From Terriglobales bacterium (GTDB lineage: Bacteria; Acidobacteriota; Terriglobia; Terriglobales; Acidobacteriaceae): a DNA stretch of 64,000 nt. Each line of letters opens with the position of its first letter. The stretch's first letter is position 1. Below are positions 18,101 to 25,530 of this stretch, one piece after another. The position numbers and the translations under genes were made by a program. Location of the stretch: positions 30,106 to 94,105 of the forward strand of contig JAICSO010000016.1 in assembly GCA_025936825.1 (NCBI GenBank). Direction: 5' to 3'. The notes beneath the pieces were generated by a model. It was not told the origin of the DNA. It worked only from the letters and a program-made list of their open reading frames with translations, and made no database searches.

Positions 18101-18556
18101 CGCGGCATTTCTGCCGTTGAGCGGCAGGTCCACTACCCGGGCCTGCTCAACCACGTGGTTCAAGACCGGGGTAACTGTATCCACGTGGACCATCGACTCT
18201 TCGACCGTCACTTGTTCGTTGGCCTGTCCTACCGCCATTCGGACTTCAACCGAACGTAGCTGGTCAGCCAAAATCGTTACATCCGCCGAGTAGGATTTAA
18301 ATCCAGGCGCCTGGACGGCTACCGTATAGGTAGCTGGAAGCAGAGAAGGAACGTTAAAGGCTCCATTTGCGTCCGCAACCACCACGCGATGCGCGGATGT
18401 TCCTTTCTGAGTCACGGTCACTTTTGCGCCGGAAATAGCGGCCCCGGTTTGATCTAGGACCGTACCGGTTATGGCAGCTTGACCGCCGCCTTGTGCAAAG
18501 GCATTCAGAGAAATAAACAACGCGCCGATTCCTAGTAAAGTGCAAATGTTCTTCAC
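15119..18556 (-). CDS. Oar-like TonB-dependent receptor with carboxypeptidase regulatory-like domain
   Basis: This 1145-residue outer-membrane protein probably imports or binds carbohydrate. It starts with a signal peptide (LLGIGALFISLNAFA). A carboxypeptidase-regulatory-like beta domain follows (~24-105: AAITGTVLDQTGAAISGAKV, with TYTVAVQAPGFKSY). The plug includes LPLNGRNAADLTLLVPG and LDGANNQDLMSNTNNPFPFP. A large beta-barrel runs to the C-terminus, whose last residues VQLALKMFF end in the aromatic outer-membrane signal. No SusD-like partner is encoded nearby, as is usual for Acidobacteriota. The start is GTG 18556, supported by GGAGGAGG at 18561-18568. The xylanase lies downstream and a ROK regulator upstream, so a xylan oligosaccharide substrate is a reasonable inference. 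Confidence 0.94.
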   Translation of the reverse strand: MKNICTLLGIGALFISLNAFAQGGGQAAITGTVLDQTGAAISGAKVTVTQKGTSAHRVVVADANGAFNVPSLLPATYTVAVQAPGFKSYSADVTILADQLRSVEVRMAVGQANEQVTVEESMVHVDTVTPVLNHVVEQARVVDLPLNGRNAADLTLLVPGTTNANGHGAQQGDTKQVPGAESIAVNGARPDQISYNLDGANNQDLMSNTNNPFPFPDAVQEFSVQTNSFDAQYGANAGAVVNVVTKSGTNQWHGDAFEFIRNRAFNARNYFATKVDPLKRNQFGGTIGGPIRKDRTFVFFGYQATRLRTQNNASNAVIPTAANLNGDFSAYLNANSPANPLHKVVLINDPTTGTPFTGNIIPSNEISSVATSFAQFLPVSQAAPDGSVTFATPNQQNLNEYVARVDQTVRGQDRLYARFYLDRFVHAPSFDGKNILTVGAGSTVQTQNYAVGYTWVVSPRLVNNVVLDVVRAASDRGQFGKVPQMNDFGVNIFQLPKAQGGIKFFNVNGFFQINTFNDAKFIRNSGNIRDQMTWNHGRHTIGFGGEIEKDQSNIRNTDQENGSWTFTSDTTNLATASFVLGHLRQLSQTSGDYSDSRQNVIGLYADDSWKALPRLTLDFGLRWEPQVPMKEIYGRIQQFRPDAYAAGVHSSVIPTAPAGLFFVGDSYNGIKVPSTGQTADLNNFAPRLGFSYDPFGTGKTVIRGGGGVFYYSRLPGLFLNDAAIVAPFSLRIDAIEPLVGPWSDPLVNFPSFTAGFPQRFTLSNVPQGVQFPTVVSVFGLQPGTKWVTPTTYDWNLTLERQLSRDTVIHASYVGLKGTHLRQDVDLNPASYAAYVANNCAASPSSAACGTDARRPFQPFSDILENRNSGASNYNALQVDLEKRPSATAVGILKHITLLANYTFSKAREFGLSNNGGITDVGSSKGSGMSFYDPRQPAFETGLSDFDHTHRFVASYVWDLPRMHHSPAFMRWVAGGWQWTGIYSYTTGDPMTILAGTDRSKTNLGADRADFIGSSSQFGGVAPEGARKGCANTTQSCVPWLDTSLFAAPAVGTYGNVGKNTFRGPSHWDVDMGFMKNFYPLASHENFSFQFRGEFFDLFNHPQFADPNTTLSAGSFGSIRSTVNNSSNGAGPADSRIVQLALKMFF

Positions 18557-18866
18557 GGTGCCTCCTCCGGCTTCTTCAACTTCTGATTTTTTTCAGTCAT
18601 ACCCGCCTCAGCCTTTTGATCTTTCCCACGAAGACGAGGCGGTGCGTTACGAGCAATTGGTACTGCGAACTGAATTTCGAGCGACGCAAAGCAGGCTGCA
18701 CGGGCCGCCCCGTATCTGCAATCTGCTGCTACAAGCAATCGACACACCAAGCGGATATTTCTTTTGAGGCCCGAACTATATGCAAACATCCTTTCCTTGT
18801 CGACATTGCGTCCTTAGCTTTCTGAGAATTTAGCTTTTTAAATGGCGCGTATTCACAAACCTGCAG
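18557..18866. other. Long leader and intergenic region upstream of the TonB receptor
   Basis: The ~310-bp gap between the receptor start and the ROK stop holds the receptor promoter at 18775-18803 and a leader of about 210 nt ending with the receptor Shine-Dalgarno. I saw no convincing small ORF or riboswitch in the leader. Confidence 0.5.
18763..18803 (-). promoter_or_regulatory. Promoter and candidate ROK operator of the TonB receptor
   Basis: On the minus strand TCGACA (-35, 18798-18803) and TATAGT (-10, 18775-18780) are 17 nt apart. Starting within the -10 box is CATATAGTTCG-N2-CCTCAAA (18763-18782). The same 18 defined bases recur at the ROK gene promoter. The sequence would straddle the -10 box and the transcription start, a position suited to repression. 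Confidence 0.55.
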
Positions 18867-20126
18867 CTAAAACGACATAACTTCTACTCCTGTTGCTGGA
18901 ACGGTGGGCTTACGTAGCAGTTTGGCAATTCCTGTCCGGCGGTCAACGGCCGAACCAAAGTGCTCCTGGAGAACCATCGCTATCGTGCCTCGCAAACGCG
19001 CGACACTGGGTTCGGCAGCAGCGGGCCGCACCGACGGAGGATTGCCAATCAGCACAGACTGTTTTACAGCGCGTTCGATGACGGGTCCCATATGATTCCA
19101 CATGCGAGTGAACTCGCCAACAAATACGATTTCTTCCGGAGAAAGGGCTGCGATGACCATTCGCATACCGCGCCCGATTTGTTGTGCCATGTGATCGAGT
19201 GCGCGTAACGCGTGCTGGTCCCTTCCTTCCGCCAACGCCAGTAAATCCTGAAAACTTGGACCGCCGCTTCGACTGGTGGCGCCGTAAAACCGCAGCGCGG
19301 CCCAATTGGAGGCATAAACTTCCCAGCACCCGCGGGATCCGCAACCGCACTGAGGGCCACTGCCGTCGAGCGGAATGTGTCCGAATTCACCCGCCATGCC
19401 GTTGGCAGCGTGCAGCAGATGTCCGTCAGCAAAGATTCCCACGCCAACGCCTTCGCTGATCGTAACCGCTAACAGGTTCCGTACTGCGGATTGTGCGAAC
19501 CAGACCTCGGCCAGTACGCAAGCATTCGCGGCATTTTCCATTTTGACCGGCAAACCGGTTGCTTTTTCCAGCGGCGCCTTCAGATCGAATTCTGGCCATT
19601 TGAGGTTCGGAGCGAAGACAACTCGGCCGCGCCTCTCGTCATATCGGCCGGGAATGACCACTCCAATGCCTTCGAACAGAAGCTCAGGATGGTCCGTGAT
19701 CATCCGCAAGATGCGCTCGGAAAAAATTTTCACCGCAGCGTCAGGATTGTCCGGCGTCTGAATCGACTGCCGTTCAAGAAAATTTCCGTTCACGTCGGCG
19801 ACCGCCACGGTACTGTTCGCTGGCCGCAGATCCAGTGCAAGAATCGCGCGCCGATCATTGAGCTGCAGAAACGTTGGCCGTCGTCCGCGAGGCAATCGTC
19901 CCACCGATCCGTAGACCACCCACTTCTCTCGTATAAGCTGTTCGGTAATTAAGGAAACCGTGCTGGGCTGGAGTCCTGAGGCCCGCGCCAGGTCCGCACG
20001 TGAGATGGGCTGGCGCCTGCGGATGAGGTTGAGCACGATCGCGCGATTGATGCCGCGAGCGGTTTCGCTCGTGGCTCCCTGCTCGGCATGGACGCTATGT
20101 CGACGCATAGACGCACAGCCCGCCAT
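18867..20126 (-). CDS. ROK-family transcriptional regulator (XylR/NagC type)
   Basis: This 419-residue protein joins an N-terminal winged helix-turn-helix (~20-85, ISRADLARASGLQPSTVSLI) to a ROK sugar-sensing domain. The zinc-binding motif is seen as CGCGSRGCWE (GxCGCGxxGCxE type). The kinase phosphate loop is degenerate: LALDLRPANSTVAVAD lacks the DxGGT-type glycines. This points to a regulator rather than a sugar kinase. It lies upstream of the TonB receptor and xylanase on the same strand, and its own promoter shares an 18-of-20 sequence with the receptor promoter. Autoregulation and repression of the receptor by a xylan-derived ligand are inferred. Two adjacent arginines upstream (RHSVH region) suggest the start at 20126 may be slightly long. 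Confidence 0.92.
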   Translation of the reverse strand: MAGCASMRRHSVHAEQGATSETARGINRAIVLNLIRRRQPISRADLARASGLQPSTVSLITEQLIREKWVVYGSVGRLPRGRRPTFLQLNDRRAILALDLRPANSTVAVADVNGNFLERQSIQTPDNPDAAVKIFSERILRMITDHPELLFEGIGVVIPGRYDERRGRVVFAPNLKWPEFDLKAPLEKATGLPVKMENAANACVLAEVWFAQSAVRNLLAVTISEGVGVGIFADGHLLHAANGMAGEFGHIPLDGSGPQCGCGSRGCWEVYASNWAALRFYGATSRSGGPSFQDLLALAEGRDQHALRALDHMAQQIGRGMRMVIAALSPEEIVFVGEFTRMWNHMGPVIERAVKQSVLIGNPPSVRPAAAEPSVARLRGTIAMVLQEHFGSAVDRRTGIAKLLRKPTVPATGVEVMSF

Positions 20127-20180
20127 AGCCGACGCGGCTACGGATCCGAGAATCCTTGGCGGCTATCGCGAGAGCTTTCC

Positions 20181-20222
20181 TTTGAGGATCGAACTATATG
20201 GGTGACCGCAAAAGGTTGTCAA
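20181..20222 (-). promoter_or_regulatory. Sigma-70 promoter and candidate operator of the ROK regulator gene
   Basis: On the minus strand TTGACA (20217-20222) and TATAGT (20193-20198) are separated by 18 nt, a near-consensus promoter. CATATAGTTCG-N2-CCTCAAA (20181-20200) overlaps the -10 and the probable start point. It matches the TonB receptor promoter at every position except the two N bases. Confidence 0.7.
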
Positions 20223-20254
20223 GACGGAAAAAGCTGAAAGGGTCAAATTAAAGT

Positions 20255-20278
20255 AAAAAGGGCAGCCGTGGCTGCCCT
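20255..20278 (-). terminator. Intrinsic terminator after the PRC-barrel gene
   Basis: On the minus strand GGGCAGCC and GGCTGCCC pair tightly and are followed by TTTTTAC. It lies 24 bp past the PRC-barrel stop and separates that gene from the ROK promoter. Confidence 0.8.
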
Positions 20279-20301
20279 GTGCCCTTAGATAAACCGATTA
20301 C

Positions 20302-20982
20302 TCAAACCGCATTGCGCTCGCGGGTTGCGCTCTGCGAGGAACGGTCTGCTGCCGGACCGACGCTGCAGGTTGTGCACGATTCCGTGATATCACGGCGGTG
20401 CTGACGAAGCCTATCCTCAAACGTCAGCCAGCGCGCGCCAATTCCCGAGCCGGTGCTGTCGATCGTAACCTCATTGTCCGCCGCCGGGATGATGCGTGAA
20501 CTGAGCTCCTGTTGCTCCTCCCGCGACAACTGACTGCCGATGGAACCTGGTTCCGCAGGCATCTCGTCCGCGGTCGGAGTAATATCGCGGTCCGAGCCCT
20601 TGCGATGCTGCACCGGGCCGTCGTGCCACGCTGCTTTGTACCGCTTCTCGTAATCCTTCCAGCGGTCCTCGTTGCGAACGTCATCTTCGTCATAAGGGGG
20701 GAAGGCTTCGATCTGCTGCTTGGTCGCGTTGATCTGGAAGTCGTCCTCATGCTTCGCTGAACCGGTCAGCCGCTCGGCGGGAACGATGAACTTCTTGCTC
20801 GACAGCCATCCGCCCGTATCGATCACAACATAGCGAATATCTCCAGATGAGTGGTCAAAGATCACATCGTCGATCTTTCCCAGCTTCTCGTCGTCGCGGC
20901 CGTAAACGTGAGCTCCGCGAATGTCCTCGTCGGTGTCAAGATCAGCAAAACGGTAGTCCCGTAAAATTCCGTAATGCGCCAT
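20302..20982 (-). CDS. PRC-barrel domain protein
   Basis: This 226-residue cytoplasmic protein contains a PRC-barrel beta domain at about residues 18-90. The core is GAHVYGRDDEKLGKIDDVIFD, with SGDIRYVVIDTGGW and KKFIVPAERL. These are the strands usual in stress-related PRC-barrel proteins. The remainder is polar, Arg/Glu-rich and probably disordered (REEQQELSSRIIPA, EDRLRQHRRDITES). It is a single gene with its own terminator and lies divergent from tolQ across a ~170-bp gap. The family occurs in photosynthetic reaction centre H subunits and RimM, but here it is most likely a stress protein; the specific role is unknown. Confidence 0.82.
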   Translation of the reverse strand: MAHYGILRDYRFADLDTDEDIRGAHVYGRDDEKLGKIDDVIFDHSSGDIRYVVIDTGGWLSSKKFIVPAERLTGSAKHEDDFQINATKQQIEAFPPYDEDDVRNEDRWKDYEKRYKAAWHDGPVQHRKGSDRDITPTADEMPAEPGSIGSQLSREEQQELSSRIIPAADNEVTIDSTGSGIGARWLTFEDRLRQHRRDITESCTTCSVGPAADRSSQSATRERNAV

Positions 20983-21119
20983 TGAGTCCTCCTGCTTCTC
21001 TCATCAGAATTGTCTTCCTGGCAAACGGCCTTAAGATGCGATCGAGCGCTGCGTCAGGCGCATGCACTTTCCACAGTTACGGATTGAATACATGGGCGTG
21101 GAAGCCCTTGAAATTGCTC

Positions 21120-21125
21120 TATAAT
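21120..21125 (+). promoter_or_regulatory. Candidate -10 box of the tol operon
   Basis: TATAAT lies 27 bp upstream of the tolQ ATG. A well-spaced -35 was not found; TTGAAT at 21084-21089 is 30 nt away. No clear Shine-Dalgarno precedes tolQ, so the leader would be only about 20 nt. Confidence 0.35.
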
Positions 21126-21151
21126 CGAGGTCTGGCGTTCTTTCAACCTAA

Positions 21152-21865
21152 ATGCATCTGTATCCCTTCCCTGCTCTTTTTGTCGGCGGCGAAATCATTG
21201 ATCTCGTACGCGAAACCGGGCCCGTAGCCCAGGCGGTTCTACTCACCTTGCTGGCTTTCAGCTTAGTCTCATGGGCCATCATTCTGTCCCGCTGGAGCAT
21301 ATTGAAGCGGGCGCGAGTGCAGAGTGGCAGATTTCTGCGCGCGTTCCGGCGAGCGCAGCGGCTGCAGGACATCAGCTCTGTTTCAGAGCAGTTCCGCCCC
21401 AGTCCGCTGGTCGGAGTGTTTCAATCCGGCTTCAAGGAATTTGAACGCCAGGTTGGAACGTCAGGCGGATTGCGGAACCCTCTTGCAGTTCAGCGCGCCA
21501 TGCAGATCGCCTCGTCGGAAGAGATGACGCGCTTTGAGCGCAATCTTCCCTGGCTGGCTATCACCGGTGCTGTAACTCCGTTCGTCGGATTGTTCGGTAC
21601 AGTTTGGGGCATCATCGATGCCTTTCATGGCCTTGGTACCAGCGGAGCAGCAACTCTGCGGGCCGTTGCACCCGGAATTTCGGAAGCGCTTATCACGACC
21701 GCGGCTGGCCTGGCTGCCGCCATCCCCGCCGTCATCGCGTACAACCTGATCGGCGGATCGCTTCGTGACTTCGCCGCTCGTTGCGATGACTTCTCGCTCG
21801 AAATGCTGAATGCAGTAGAGCGCCAGCCAATGGCCTCGCGCGTCCCGGAGGAGGTGCGGCGGTAA
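21152..21865 (+). CDS. tolQ: TolQ (MotA/TolQ/ExbB proton channel family)
   Basis: This 237-residue inner-membrane protein powers the Tol-Pal system with the proton gradient. It has a first membrane helix at ~24-45 (VLLTLLAFSLVSWAIILSRW) and two more near 128-150 and 172-195 (ITGAVTPFVGLFGTVWGIID, ALITTAAGLAAAIPAVIAYN). The conserved threonine/proline surroundings of the channel are present. It starts the tol operon; its stop overlaps the tolR start as TAATG. The TolR, TolA, TolB and Pal genes that follow exclude a stand-alone ExbB. Confidence 0.93.
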   Translation: MHLYPFPALFVGGEIIDLVRETGPVAQAVLLTLLAFSLVSWAIILSRWSILKRARVQSGRFLRAFRRAQRLQDISSVSEQFRPSPLVGVFQSGFKEFERQVGTSGGLRNPLAVQRAMQIASSEEMTRFERNLPWLAITGAVTPFVGLFGTVWGIIDAFHGLGTSGAATLRAVAPGISEALITTAAGLAAAIPAVIAYNLIGGSLRDFAARCDDFSLEMLNAVERQPMASRVPEEVRR

Positions 21866-22290
21866 TGGCCTTCACCGCTGGCAACGGCCGCACACAAATC
21901 GCACTCGCCGACATCAACATCACCCCACTGGTGGACGTTGTCCTCGTGTTGCTCATCATCTTTATGGTGACTGCGCCGGTGTTGCAGTCAGGCATCGAAG
22001 TCGCTGTTCCCAAGACGCGCACGGTGAAGGAAATCACCGAAGAGCGCGTGGTCATCAGCATCGACAAGCAGCAACGCGTCTTTTTGGGCAACGATCCCAT
22101 CAACATCAACGAGATTGCCGGCAAGCTGAAGCAGAGGTTTCGCGACCCCGCGCACCAGTCGATCTTTCTGCGCGCCGACGAAGACGTACCTTTTGGCGCT
22201 TTCGCCACCGTGATGGATGCGGTGAAGCAGTCGGGGATCACTAACGTCAGCATTGTCACGCAGCCGCTGGATACTCATGGCAAGCGGTGA
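21865..22290 (+). CDS. tolR: TolR (ExbD/TolR family)
   Basis: This 141-residue protein has one membrane helix and a periplasmic domain. The key channel segment DINITPLVDVVLVLLIIFMV (about 13-32) carries the conserved Asp that takes part in proton flow. The periplasmic part contains VHIS/VISIDKQQRVFLG-like strands and the final SVVTQPLD-type end. Its ATG overlaps the tolQ stop and its last 14 bp overlap tolA, so all three subunits are probably made in fixed proportion. Confidence 0.93.
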   Translation: MAFTAGNGRTQIALADINITPLVDVVLVLLIIFMVTAPVLQSGIEVAVPKTRTVKEITEERVVISIDKQQRVFLGNDPININEIAGKLKQRFRDPAHQSIFLRADEDVPFGAFATVMDAVKQSGITNVSIVTQPLDTHGKR

Positions 22291-23062
22291 GATCTTCTTC
22301 GAGCACGAACGCTGGGGACGCAACCTGGCGTGGTCGGCGGGCCTGCACGTTGGCGTTACGCTCGCTATCTTCTTGTATGCCGTCGTTGCTCGCGGTGGCA
22401 CCGGGTCCAACTGGGGCGCGGGCGGTGGCGGCAGTGCTATGGGCGTGACGCTGGTGAGCACGGTTCCGCTGCCGGCCAATCCTATTGATACCAAGAGCGT
22501 GCTGGCCACTGAATCCAAGGGGCTCTCGCAATCGAAACCGCAAGAACACGTCGAAGAACCGGATGCAATTCCGATCGCGCAGAAGAACGCCAAGAAGAGG
22601 CCGGTTCCGCAGCCGACTGCAACACAGCGCAAGCCGCAGCAACCCGTGCAAGAAGCCAACAATGTTGTTCCCTATGGCGAAGGCGGCCAGGCCAGCGGAC
22701 CGTATTCGATGTTCAGCGCGGGCGGCGCAAAGGGCGGCATCGCCTTCAGCGGCGGTGGCGGAGACTTCGGCTCGCGTTTCGCATGGTATGTACGCGCGCT
22801 GAATCAGAAGATTTCCGAGAACTGGCTCAGGTATGAGGTTGACCCACGAATTCAAAACGCTAACCGCGTGTATCTAACGTTTGATGTGGATCGCAGCGGA
22901 AGACCGTCGCACGTTGAAGTTGAGCAGTCGAGTGGCGTGCCTTCGCTGGACATTTCGGCGGTTCGCGCCATCCAGCGCATTGATAACTTTGGGCCCTTAC
23001 CAGCAGAATATCCGGGCAATAAGGTCAGTGTAGAGTTCTGGTTCGATTACACCAAGAGATGA
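22277..23062 (+). CDS. tolA: TolA/TonB-like energy transducer
   Basis: This ~261-residue protein links TolQR to Pal and TolB. It has an N-terminal membrane helix (LAWSAGLHVGVTLAIFLYAV), a Gly-rich and then charged/Pro-rich linker (about 45-150), and a C-terminal TonB-like domain with YLTFDVDRSGRPSHVEV and SVEFWFDYTKR. The frame is open upstream, but ATG 22277 is preferred: it overlaps tolR by 14 bp in the usual way and begins just before the membrane helix. Position within tol genes makes TolA the right name; similarity alone would also permit TonB. Confidence 0.88.
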   Translation: MASGEIFFEHERWGRNLAWSAGLHVGVTLAIFLYAVVARGGTGSNWGAGGGGSAMGVTLVSTVPLPANPIDTKSVLATESKGLSQSKPQEHVEEPDAIPIAQKNAKKRPVPQPTATQRKPQQPVQEANNVVPYGEGGQASGPYSMFSAGGAKGGIAFSGGGGDFGSRFAWYVRALNQKISENWLRYEVDPRIQNANRVYLTFDVDRSGRPSHVEVEQSSGVPSLDISAVRAIQRIDNFGPLPAEYPGNKVSVEFWFDYTKR

Positions 23063-23107
23063 GCGGGCAGGTTCTACGTCCGCATTAAACTGCACAAGGA
23101 GAGCTGC

Positions 23108-24490
23108 TTGAACTTGGGATTAGATCGTAATACGATATATCCAGCTACTCACATGTGGCGTCGTTTCTCATACTTCTTTTTCGCCATCTTCTTCTGTTTT
23201 GCGATTGCCGCTAATCTTCTCGCTCAGGACTGGATTAAGTCGGGTACTGGGCTTGGCGTCGAACGTATCCGCATCGCTGTCCCGGAGTTCAAGGCAGCCA
23301 ACCAGGACCCGCGTAACAGCGAACTGCTGCGCACATTCAACGACACACTCTGGAACGACCTCACCAATGCGGGCATTTTCGAAATGGTCTCGAAGAGTTT
23401 CTACCCTCTAGGCCAGATCGGCGCGCCCAGTGATGTCAAGTTCGACACCTGGGGCCAGACGCCAGTGAATGCCGCCATGCTGGTATTCGGCAACCTGGGT
23501 GCTAGTGGCAACAATGTCGTCGTGCAGGGCTGGCTGGAGGATGTCAAGAATCCGAACTCGCCGCCCGTTCTGGCCAAGCAGTACACCGATAACGCCACGA
23601 CCCAGCAGGCGCGCGTGATCGCCCACAAGTTCGCGGACGAGATCATCTTCCGCCTGGGCGGCGGCATTAACGGAATTGCCGAGACGCAGATCTACTACGT
23701 CAGCACCCGCAGCGGCCACAAAGAAATTTGGGCCATGGACTACGACGGCGCCAATCAGCACCCGGTCACGACCCTCGGCACCATCTCTCTTTCCCCGCAT
23801 GTCTCGCCCGACGGTTCTCGCCTGGCGTTCAGTTCGTTCAACGGATCGGCCTGGGAAATTCGCATGTTCTCGTTCGATCTGAACCGCATGGTGTCTTTCC
23901 CTCGCTATGGCCGCACGAACCTTTCGCCCTCATGGGCCCCGGACGGAACTCGCCTTGCATTTTCATCTTCCCGATCGGGAACCCCGGAGATCTACGCCGT
24001 CGATCAATCCGGCGGCAATCTCCATCGCCTCACCAATTCAGGGACGACCAATGTCTCGCCTACGTGGAACCGCAAAACCGGCAGCGAGATCGCCTGGGTC
24101 AGTCGTCACGGCGACCTGCCGAAGATCTTCACCATGAGTGCCGACGGCACCAACGTGCAGCAATTAACCGATCAGGGCTACGCCGTCTCGCCGTCGTGGT
24201 CGCCCAATGGGCAGTTCCTGGTGTTCTCCTGGATGCGCCATTACGGGCCCGGCGCGCCCGGTTCCCAGGACATCTACCTCATGGACGTCACCAACAAGCA
24301 GTGGGTGCAGCTAACGCACGATGGCGGCCGCAACGATTTTCCCTGCTGGTCACCGGATAACCGGCACATCGTTTTCCAGTCGAACCGTTCGGGATCGCTA
24401 CAGATTTGGAGCATGCTGGCCGATGGAAGCAATCAGAAGCAGCTGACCACCTCCGGTACTAATTCGGAACCTGACTGGAGTTGGAAGTAG
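23108..24490 (+). CDS. tolB: Periplasmic translocation protein TolB
   Basis: This 460-residue beta-propeller protein binds Pal. An N-terminal hydrophobic export signal (SYFFFAIFFCFAIAANLLAQ) precedes the TolB N-domain (~45-175, with RIAVPEF, SELLRTFNDTLWNDL and IFEMVSKSFYP). A six-bladed propeller follows, seen as repeated SPHVSPDGSRLAFSS, SPSWAPDGTRLAFSS and SPSWSPNGQFLVF units. The start is probably TTG 23108, because AAGGAG at 23096-23101 is ideally spaced from it. The later ATG at 23153 lacks a Shine-Dalgarno, although it would give a tidier signal peptide. The propeller repeats match TolB, and the gene sits between tolA and pal. Confidence 0.93.
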   Translation: MNLGLDRNTIYPATHMWRRFSYFFFAIFFCFAIAANLLAQDWIKSGTGLGVERIRIAVPEFKAANQDPRNSELLRTFNDTLWNDLTNAGIFEMVSKSFYPLGQIGAPSDVKFDTWGQTPVNAAMLVFGNLGASGNNVVVQGWLEDVKNPNSPPVLAKQYTDNATTQQARVIAHKFADEIIFRLGGGINGIAETQIYYVSTRSGHKEIWAMDYDGANQHPVTTLGTISLSPHVSPDGSRLAFSSFNGSAWEIRMFSFDLNRMVSFPRYGRTNLSPSWAPDGTRLAFSSSRSGTPEIYAVDQSGGNLHRLTNSGTTNVSPTWNRKTGSEIAWVSRHGDLPKIFTMSADGTNVQQLTDQGYAVSPSWSPNGQFLVFSWMRHYGPGAPGSQDIYLMDVTNKQWVQLTHDGGRNDFPCWSPDNRHIVFQSNRSGSLQIWSMLADGSNQKQLTTSGTNSEPDWSWK

Positions 24491-24544
24491 CGTTTTCCTT
24501 GTAGTTTGAGGGGCATTCTTGGTATCTGTGGAAGGAAGAAGATA

Positions 24545-24586
24545 TTTCAGATTGCAGATTTCAGAATAAAGATTTGAGATTGAAGA
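24545..24586. repeat. Array of six 7-nt tandem repeats, consensus TTNNAGA
   Basis: Units TTTCAGA, TTGCAGA, TTTCAGA, ATAAAGA, TTTGAGA and TTGAAGA follow each other without gaps. The array lies in the 193-bp tolB-pal gap and faces a reverse-oriented array of the same unit at 24628-24662. Confidence 0.75.
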
Positions 24587-24627
24587 CGACTTTACGTCTT
24601 GGACCGAACGCTGTTGAAGTACGTTCC

Positions 24628-24662
24628 AATCCAAAATCTGAAATCTAAAATCTTCAATCTGC
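24628..24662. repeat. Inverted array of five 7-nt tandem repeats, consensus AATCTNN
   Basis: Units AATCCAA, AATCTGA, AATCTAA, AATCTTC and AATCTGC are adjacent. AATCTNN is the reverse complement of TTNNAGA in shifted phase, so this array can pair with the one at 24545-24586 across 41 bp. It ends 21 bp before the pal start codon, close to its Shine-Dalgarno. Confidence 0.75.
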
Positions 24663-24683
24663 AATAAAAGGGAGAGAATCATA

Positions 24684-25421
24684 ATGAAGCAAAGTCAATC
24701 ACGTTGGATCGCTCTCGTATTCGCGCTGGGTGCGATTCTGTTCCTTGGCGCGTGCCATAAGAAAGCCGCACCGGCACCGCCACCACCGCCACCACCGCCG
24801 CCAACTCCGACCGCGACTCTGACCGCAAATCCGGAAACCATCGACAAGGGCCAGTCGACCACGCTGACCTGGCAAACCAGCAACGCCACCGACATCAGCA
24901 TTGAAGGCGTCGGTGCAGTTCAACCCAACGGCACGCAGCAGGTGACGCCGACTGAGTCGACCACCTACACGCTGACCGCCAAGGGCGCGGGTGGAACGCA
25001 AACCGCCACCGCGCGTGTGACGGTGAATGCACCGCCACCGCCGCCACCGCCACCGCCGCCGTCACTCACGGAAGAGCAGCTCTTCGCTCAGAATGTGAAG
25101 GACGTGTACTTCGATTACGACAAGTCGGACGTTCGCGCCGACCAGCAGTCGCTAGTCCAGGCTGACGCAGCCTTCCTGCAGCAGCATCCGAACATGAGCG
25201 TCACCATCGAGGGACACTGCGACGAGCGTGGCTCAACCGAGTACAACCTGGCCTTGGGCGACAATCGCGCCAGCGCGGTTAAGAATGCCCTGGTTGCTGC
25301 GGGCGTTCCGGCCGATCGCGTGAAGACGGTCAGCTTCGGTAAAGAAAAGCCGTTCTGCACCGAGTCCAACGAAGCTTGCTGGCAGCAAAACCGCCGCGGG
25401 CACTTCGTGCTCAACAAGTAG
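24684..25421 (+). CDS. pal: Peptidoglycan-associated lipoprotein Pal with an extra Ig-like domain
   Basis: This 245-residue lipoprotein anchors the outer membrane to peptidoglycan. The lipobox is LGAC, with cysteine ~24. A Pro-rich linker then leads to an extra ~70-residue beta domain (TATLTANPETIDKGQSTT, ITYTLTAKGAGGTQ-like strands) resembling an Ig fold. A second polyproline run leads into the OmpA-like domain. That domain has VYFDYDKSDVR, TIEGHCDERGSTEYNLALG and RAVKNAL-like segments that bind diaminopimelate-containing peptidoglycan. Standard Pal is about 170 residues, so the extra domain explains the length. GGGAGAGAATCATA precedes the ATG. The terminator at 25451-25476 ends the operon. 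Confidence 0.93.
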   Translation: MKQSQSRWIALVFALGAILFLGACHKKAAPAPPPPPPPPPTPTATLTANPETIDKGQSTTLTWQTSNATDISIEGVGAVQPNGTQQVTPTESTTYTLTAKGAGGTQTATARVTVNAPPPPPPPPPPSLTEEQLFAQNVKDVYFDYDKSDVRADQQSLVQADAAFLQQHPNMSVTIEGHCDERGSTEYNLALGDNRASAVKNALVAAGVPADRVKTVSFGKEKPFCTESNEACWQQNRRGHFVLNK

Positions 25422-25450
25422 CTCGCTTATCGGTTGTTGCTTATTGGAAG

Positions 25451-25476
25451 GGGCAGCAGAAATGCTGCCCTTTTTT
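25451..25476 (+). terminator. Intrinsic terminator of the tol-pal operon
   Basis: GGGCAGCA, loop GAAA, TGCTGCCC is followed by six T residues. It lies 30 bp past the pal stop and is the clearest terminator in the window. Because it is active in transcription, the next gene's start is likely after it. Confidence 0.9.
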
Positions 25477-25530
25477 CATTGGGATTGTCGTTGTCTCGCA
25501 CTCACGAAAGGGCTTCCCCAAGATACCTTC

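Noticed and set aside
24545..24662. Possible CRISPR array
   Set aside because: The repeat period is 7 nt with no spacers, and no cas genes are present.
25444..25530. Upstream extension of the methyltransferase
   Set aside because: It would read through the strong tol-pal terminator, and the added residues are not family-like.
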